Origin: an uncultured Lachnospiraceae bacterium
GTDB taxonomy: Bacteria; Bacillota; Clostridia; Lachnospirales; Lachnospiraceae
Direction: 5' to 3'
Length of the DNA stretch: 16,467 nucleotides
Assembly (NCBI GenBank): GCA_910585555.1
Contig: CAJUFU010000060.1
Coordinates: forward strand, 2,995-19,461
The notes beneath the pieces are model-generated. The model saw only the letters and a list, made by a program, of their open reading frames with translations, did not search any database and was not told where the DNA came from. Shown here in pieces: positions 12,722 to 16,467 of the stretch. Position 1 is the first letter of the stretch; each line of letters starts with the position of its first letter. A program made the position numbers and the translations under genes.

Positions 12722-15058
12722 TTACGCACCAATGGTCTCCACCACCGACATCTTTCTAATTCTTCGCACCGGACCCACCATGGCCGCTATCACCGAAAGA
12801 ACCATCACCGCCACAATCACCATACACTCCATTACCGGCAGATGCCATACATCTGCCCATCTCTGTGTGATGCACTTTTGATACAGATAATAATGAAGGG
12901 GCAGTCCCAACAAAAGCCCTTCCACTAAACCTCCTGCCAGATAGGTAAGGGTCTCTGCCGCAATCATGGACTGAAGCTGCCGGATGCTGATGCCGATTGC
13001 TCTCATAGCCCCATACTGCCTCATCCTTGCCGACACACTCATGCCGATGCTGTTAATGATGTTAAAAGAAGCAATCAGTGCCACCACCGCCAGAAATCCA
13101 TAGACAAACAAGGCAAAGGAGAAATAGACCGCCCGCGTTTCCCTGTTCTTGGCCCGGCTGTCAGAAAACTGATAAGAATCTCCCGCTAAAGCACGAATCT
13201 CTCTCACCGCATCATCTGTGGCATTTCGCAGCTGTATATCCAAAATCGTATATCCTGTTTCTTTCATCAAATCTCGAAACATACCCTCGCAGCAGATCAA
13301 TGTCCCCACATTCTCTCCGCCGTCAAAAGGCGCATAATTGAGTACGCCTGCCACACGCACAGACTGTGTCCCAAGCCTGGTTTCCAATTCTATGGTACTT
13401 CCCGTCTCTGCCACAAATCCTGGTTTCGACACCAGAAGAACCCCTTCTCCATCTCTGACTGTTTCCATGTCTCCCTGCTGCAGATTTTCTTTGGCCCAGT
13501 CAAACTGGTATGCCTCATAAGAAATCAGCATGACTGTTTTATCCTCTCCCTGCATCCGGGCTGTCAAGTCATAAGCGAAACTTCTTGCAAAAACCCGCTT
13601 GATATGGGGATTTTCCTGTAACTGCACATATAAAGAATCTGGTATGCTGCAGGCATTATCCGGACTGACAATAGACACATCCGGCGTGTAGGGCCGCAAG
13701 GAGGTAATGGCGTGCTGCATAAAATCAACCCCTATACTGAATCCCAAGAACAAAATAATACCAAAGGCAAAAGAAGAGGTGAGCAAAAGCAGGTTCTTCC
13801 TGCTGCCCGCCGCATGATGCAGCCCCAGCGCCGTCTCCACATGCATCCGTCTGGTATGGGCCGCCCGCTTCGCCTCGAACACCGTATCCGCATTTCCGGA
13901 AACCGCAGTCAGCGGAGAAACCTCCGATGCTTTCCGGGCCGGTGTCCTGCTTGCCATAAGCACCGTCATAAGGCCAATCACAAGCCCTGCAATCATACCG
14001 GGCCAGCTGATTCCAAAACCTGGCATTTCTCCAAACCAGGTGGGTGTGATTGCCTTCAACATCCTGCATAACCCCCACACCATTGCCACACTGGCCAGCA
14101 GGCCCAGGGGAATTGCCCTGCGGCACCAGTAAAAGGCTTCCCTGCGCACATAACGCCGGACCTGCTTGGGTGTCGCACCTAAGCATCGCATCATACCGAA
14201 AAACTCTGTTCTTTGGGACACATTGCTATTCATACTGCTCAGAATCATCATCATGCCGGAAACAGCCACCAGCACTGCCAGAATCAAGGCGACCAGATAA
14301 AGCATCCAAATGTATCTGTCACTGCTCTGCAGCAGGGTGCCCATCAGTTTGGCATTTTCACTGACCAAATCCTCGGAAATTTGCAATTGGGCACAAATCT
14401 CCCTGACCGCCTTCTGTATCCTTAAATGTGGTACGAACTCCACATAGTAAGCAAAATCTTCCTGCAAAGTCACATCCTGAAAACAGGACAGATAGGTCTC
14501 CGTATTCATAAACACACCAAACGCATCGCTTTTTAGCATCATGGCGGTATCTTCCAGAAAACCGCTTATGGTAAAGGTCAAGGGTCCCTTGGGCGTTGTC
14601 ACTTCCAGCGAATCTCCCAGAGCTAATCCCAGCCGTCTGCCCACACTTTCCGATACAAGCACTTCTCTGTCAGCCCGTGGAAAGGTGCCTGCCGTCAAAT
14701 GAATACCTGGCTGTATTTCCAGAAAGGCCTCATCAAACCCGCAAAGGACCGTCTGTATTCCGTCTATCTCATAGCCCATATCCAGCCTATAGTTTGTGGC
14801 GGCATAACGGGCGGCAGTCTTCACCTCCGGCCTGGCGGCAAGTATGGCCATCTGCTCCTCATCCAATTCCCGAAACATCACATGCCAAGTGCCGTCTGTC
14901 ATAGCCGCCAGATTTTTCTGGCTTAGCAGGAACATATCTGCCATGCCGAAGATGGCCGCAATCAAAAAGACCGATAGCATAATACACCATCTTGTCATAC
15001 GGGTCTGTCTGCGGTGTACTTTCGCCGATATGGGAATCAAATCAAGATAATTTTTCAT
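12722..15058 (-). CDS. FtsX-type ABC transporter permease, 8 TM helices, module 2
   Basis: A 778-residue permease. Helices are predicted near residues 24-45, 250-276, 314-336, 353-372, 424-446, 646-672, 700-722 and 741-763: two 4-helix FtsX units, each with an outside domain of about 200 residues after its first helix (47-248 and 447-645). Coupling motifs FFGMMRCLGATPKQVRRY and RQYGAMRAIGISIRQLQSM follow helices 2 and 6. AGGAGG is 8 nt before the ATG, and the start overlaps the last 17 nt of the ATPase gene, giving translational coupling. It shares topology with the permease at 1760-3997 but little obvious sequence, so the two modules probably handle different compounds. Role in antimicrobial or envelope-stress response is inferred from the kinase upstream. 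Confidence 0.94.
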   Translation of the reverse strand: MKNYLDLIPISAKVHRRQTRMTRWCIMLSVFLIAAIFGMADMFLLSQKNLAAMTDGTWHVMFRELDEEQMAILAARPEVKTAARYAATNYRLDMGYEIDGIQTVLCGFDEAFLEIQPGIHLTAGTFPRADREVLVSESVGRRLGLALGDSLEVTTPKGPLTFTISGFLEDTAMMLKSDAFGVFMNTETYLSCFQDVTLQEDFAYYVEFVPHLRIQKAVREICAQLQISEDLVSENAKLMGTLLQSSDRYIWMLYLVALILAVLVAVSGMMMILSSMNSNVSQRTEFFGMMRCLGATPKQVRRYVRREAFYWCRRAIPLGLLASVAMVWGLCRMLKAITPTWFGEMPGFGISWPGMIAGLVIGLMTVLMASRTPARKASEVSPLTAVSGNADTVFEAKRAAHTRRMHVETALGLHHAAGSRKNLLLLTSSFAFGIILFLGFSIGVDFMQHAITSLRPYTPDVSIVSPDNACSIPDSLYVQLQENPHIKRVFARSFAYDLTARMQGEDKTVMLISYEAYQFDWAKENLQQGDMETVRDGEGVLLVSKPGFVAETGSTIELETRLGTQSVRVAGVLNYAPFDGGENVGTLICCEGMFRDLMKETGYTILDIQLRNATDDAVREIRALAGDSYQFSDSRAKNRETRAVYFSFALFVYGFLAVVALIASFNIINSIGMSVSARMRQYGAMRAIGISIRQLQSMIAAETLTYLAGGLVEGLLLGLPLHYYLYQKCITQRWADVWHLPVMECMVIVAVMVLSVIAAMVGPVRRIRKMSVVETIGA

Positions 15059-15737
15059 TGCTATTCCCTCCTAAATCAGTCAAAATGCCATCAGACACCC
15101 GCATGACCCGGTCCACCGAAGTGATCAGATTGGAATTGTGCGTAATCATTAAAATAGTCTGCTGATAATGTCTGGACGCTTTTGTCAACAGTTCCATCAC
15201 ATCCTGACTGTTCTTTCTGTCCAGATTGCCGGTGGGTTCGTCCGCCAAGATCAACTTGGGCCTTGTGATCAGTGCCCTGCCAATCGCAACACGCTGCTGC
15301 TGCCCGCCGGAAAGCTGCCCCGGCAGGTGCTCCCGCCGCTCCTTTAGCCCCAGTACTTCCAAAATCTCATCTACCTGACAGGCATCGGGTTTCTTATAAT
15401 CCAGTAACAGCGGGAATACAATATTCTGCTCCACATTCAGTTCCGGTATCAGATGAAAGGATTGAAAGATAAAGCCTATATTACGGCGTCTGAAAATCGT
15501 GCGCTCCTCCTCTTTCATGGCGAACAAGTCCTGTCCATCCAAAAGAATCTTTCCGCCCGTGGGCACATCCAAGGCGCCGATACAGTTTAGGAGGGTGCTT
15601 TTGCCGGAACCGGATTCCCCCACTACCGCCGCAAACTCCCCTTTATGCAGTGTAAAGCTGACATGCTTTAGCGCTTCCACTTTCACTTCGCCTTTGCCGT
15701 AAGTTTTACACAAGTCTTCTACTTTCATGATTTCCAT
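15042..15737 (-). CDS. ABC transporter ATP-binding protein (MacB/LolD/BceA-type), module 2
   Basis: A 231-residue nucleotide-binding domain. I start at the ATG at 15735-15737 (MEIMKVEDL); a longer frame from a TTG at 15761 would begin upstream of the AAGGAGG and is rejected. The spacing from that site to the ATG is about 12 nt, slightly long. Motifs sit at the same residues as in the module 1 ATPase: Walker A GESGSGKST (40-48), Q-loop Gln92, signature LSGGQQQRV (142-150), Walker B LILADEP with Glu167, and switch His200. All catalytic residues are present. It overlaps the permease gene by 17 nt. It should pair with that permease as an FtsX-type exporter or antibiotic-protection transporter. 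Confidence 0.95.
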   Translation of the reverse strand: MEIMKVEDLCKTYGKGEVKVEALKHVSFTLHKGEFAAVVGESGSGKSTLLNCIGALDVPTGGKILLDGQDLFAMKEEERTIFRRRNIGFIFQSFHLIPELNVEQNIVFPLLLDYKKPDACQVDEILEVLGLKERREHLPGQLSGGQQQRVAIGRALITRPKLILADEPTGNLDRKNSQDVMELLTKASRHYQQTILMITHNSNLITSVDRVMRVSDGILTDLGGNSNEKLS

Positions 15738-15780
15738 TGCGCTTCTATTCCTCCTTATCAAAACGGCTTGCTTTCCCTTA

Positions 15781-15823
15781 AGAATAGCAGGAACATCTTA
15801 CAATCCCATGAATGTAAGCTTAC
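15781..15823 (-). promoter_or_regulatory. Candidate response-regulator-activated promoter of the second ABC module
   Basis: On the - strand an extended -10 (TGC then TATTCT, 15781-15789) lacks a good -35. TGTAAG (15797-15802) begins 16 bp before the -10, the same place as TGTCAC in the module 1 promoter. GTAAG recurs exactly 22 bp upstream within a perfect palindrome GTAAGCTTAC (15814-15823), and CTTACA and TGTAAG also form an inverted repeat with a 10-nt gap. These are likely contacts for the OmpR-type partner of the adjacent kinase. Which repeats matter cannot be decided from sequence. Confidence 0.5.
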
Positions 15824-15852
15824 GAATTTGAAAGATAAGGTATTCTGATTTC

Positions 15853-16467
15853 TTATGCAACAGGAAATGAAATCGTAAAGACAGCCCCCTTTCCAGGTGC
15901 ACTGTTTACGGATAGTATGCCGCCCTGTCCTTCCACAATGGATTTGGCAAGGGAAAGACCAGGGCCGATGCCCGGCCTGCTGCCTTCCTCCCTGCTTCGA
16001 TAAAAGCGTTTGAACACATGGTGGATATCTTCCTGGGCAATGCCGCAGCCGTCATCCGCCACCGACAGTCGAAACATAACCGGCGAACTCTCCCAGGAAA
16101 CCGTGACCATACCGCCCGCCTCTGTATGGTCCAGCGCATTTTTGATCAGATTGGCAACCGCCTCTCTGGTCCATGCCCTGTCGCATGAAAGACTCTCCTT
16201 CGCATTTCCTTTGACAATCAATTGCTTACCCTCTTTTTGTGCTCTAAGCGATAAGTCTTCCAGCGCATCGGTAACCAGACAGGATGCTGTCGTCTTTTCC
16301 TTCTGAAAGATAATGCTCCCGGCATCAATGCGGCTCACCTTCAGCAGCGTCTGCACCAGCTTTTCAATCCGTTCCAGGGACTGCATGGCTTTTGCCGAAA
16401 ACCTCTCTACCGTGTCTTTCTGGTCCGGTTCCTCCGCGATAATCTCCGTATACATTTGTAATGCCGC
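15853..16467 (-). CDS. Sensor histidine kinase, C-terminal part (5'-truncated by window edge)
   Basis: The frame is open to the right edge (AALQ precedes MYTEIIAEE), so the start is outside; 204 residues are visible. They begin just after where the phospho-acceptor H-box should be, since ALQMYTEII typically follows HxxKTPLT. They contain the second dimerisation helix (LERIEKLVQTLLKVSRIDAG), N-box NLIKNALDHTEAGG, G1 DDGCGI, F-box HHVFKRFYRS and a G2 box GIGPGLSLAKSI. The ATP-binding core looks intact. A gap of 115 nt with its own candidate promoter separates it from the ATPase gene, and no terminator is seen, so partial cotranscription is possible. It is probably the sensor for the module 2 transporter; the response regulator should lie to the right. 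Confidence 0.93.
   Translation of the reverse strand, partial: AALQMYTEIIAEEPDQKDTVERFSAKAMQSLERIEKLVQTLLKVSRIDAGSIIFQKEKTTASCLVTDALEDLSLRAQKEGKQLIVKGNAKESLSCDRAWTREAVANLIKNALDHTEAGGMVTVSWESSPVMFRLSVADDGCGIAQEDIHHVFKRFYRSREEGSRPGIGPGLSLAKSIVEGQGGILSVNSAPGKGAVFTISFPVA

Noticed and set aside
15738..15761. TTG start for the module 2 ATPase
   Set aside because: The AAGGAGG lies downstream of this TTG, so initiation there is unlikely.

Overview
The window looks like chromosomal DNA of a Gram-positive anaerobe of the class Clostridia, most likely a gut Lachnospiraceae-type organism. The reasons are strong AGGAGG-type ribosome binding sites, ATG-dominated tightly packed operons, moderate GC, and a gene mix of kinase-linked FtsX-type ABC exporters, a cytoplasmic GH36 alpha-galactosidase, a MATE exporter and a GAF/HD-GYP protein. 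This placement rests on gene content and style only, not on a marker gene. I see no rRNA, tRNA, CRISPR array, insertion sequence or phage gene.

Layout. (1) Positions 1-3997, + strand: the C-terminal part of a sensor histidine kinase (start outside the window), an ABC ATPase and an 8-TM FtsX-type permease. (2) 3957-8828, - strand: a GH36 alpha-galactosidase, an ADP-ribosylglycohydrolase-family protein and a GAF/HD-GYP phosphodiesterase, probably one transcript from a promoter at 8800-8828. The leader contains three abutting inverted repeats. (3) 8860-11302: a MATE exporter (-) and a LysR regulator (+), divergent around a 151-bp region holding facing promoters and an AT-rich dyad placed as a classical LysR site. 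(4) 11376-12597, - strand: a MarR regulator and a TauE/SafE-family permease, one nucleotide apart, behind a strong promoter with a large 16+16 bp dyad. (5) 12673-16467, - strand: a second histidine kinase (start outside the window), ABC ATPase and FtsX-type permease, closed by a clear intrinsic terminator.

How the genes work together. The two ends carry convergent modules of the same kind: kinase, then ATPase, then large permease, resembling the antimicrobial-peptide or envelope-stress sensing and detoxification modules of Firmicutes (BceRS-BceAB-like in gene logic). Both ATPase genes have an internal promoter between the kinase and the ATPase. The two promoters share an extended -10 (TGC-TAT-N-CT) and a TGT-box at the same distance, with repeats spaced by 11 or 22 bp, as expected for an OmpR/PhoB-type response regulator. 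The cognate regulators must lie outside the window.

Between them sit two small regulator-plus-transporter pairs (LysR/MATE and MarR/TauE) and a sugar/nucleotide operon. No gap exceeds 300 bp. Several starts were set from ribosome binding sites and differ from the longest open frames (alpha-galactosidase, HD-GYP, ADP-ribosylglycohydrolase, both ABC modules). No wholly new gene family is evident. The items most worth checking are the compact dyads upstream of the alpha-galactosidase, the roughly 90-residue insert in the HD-GYP domain, and the marR promoter/operator/terminator overlap.
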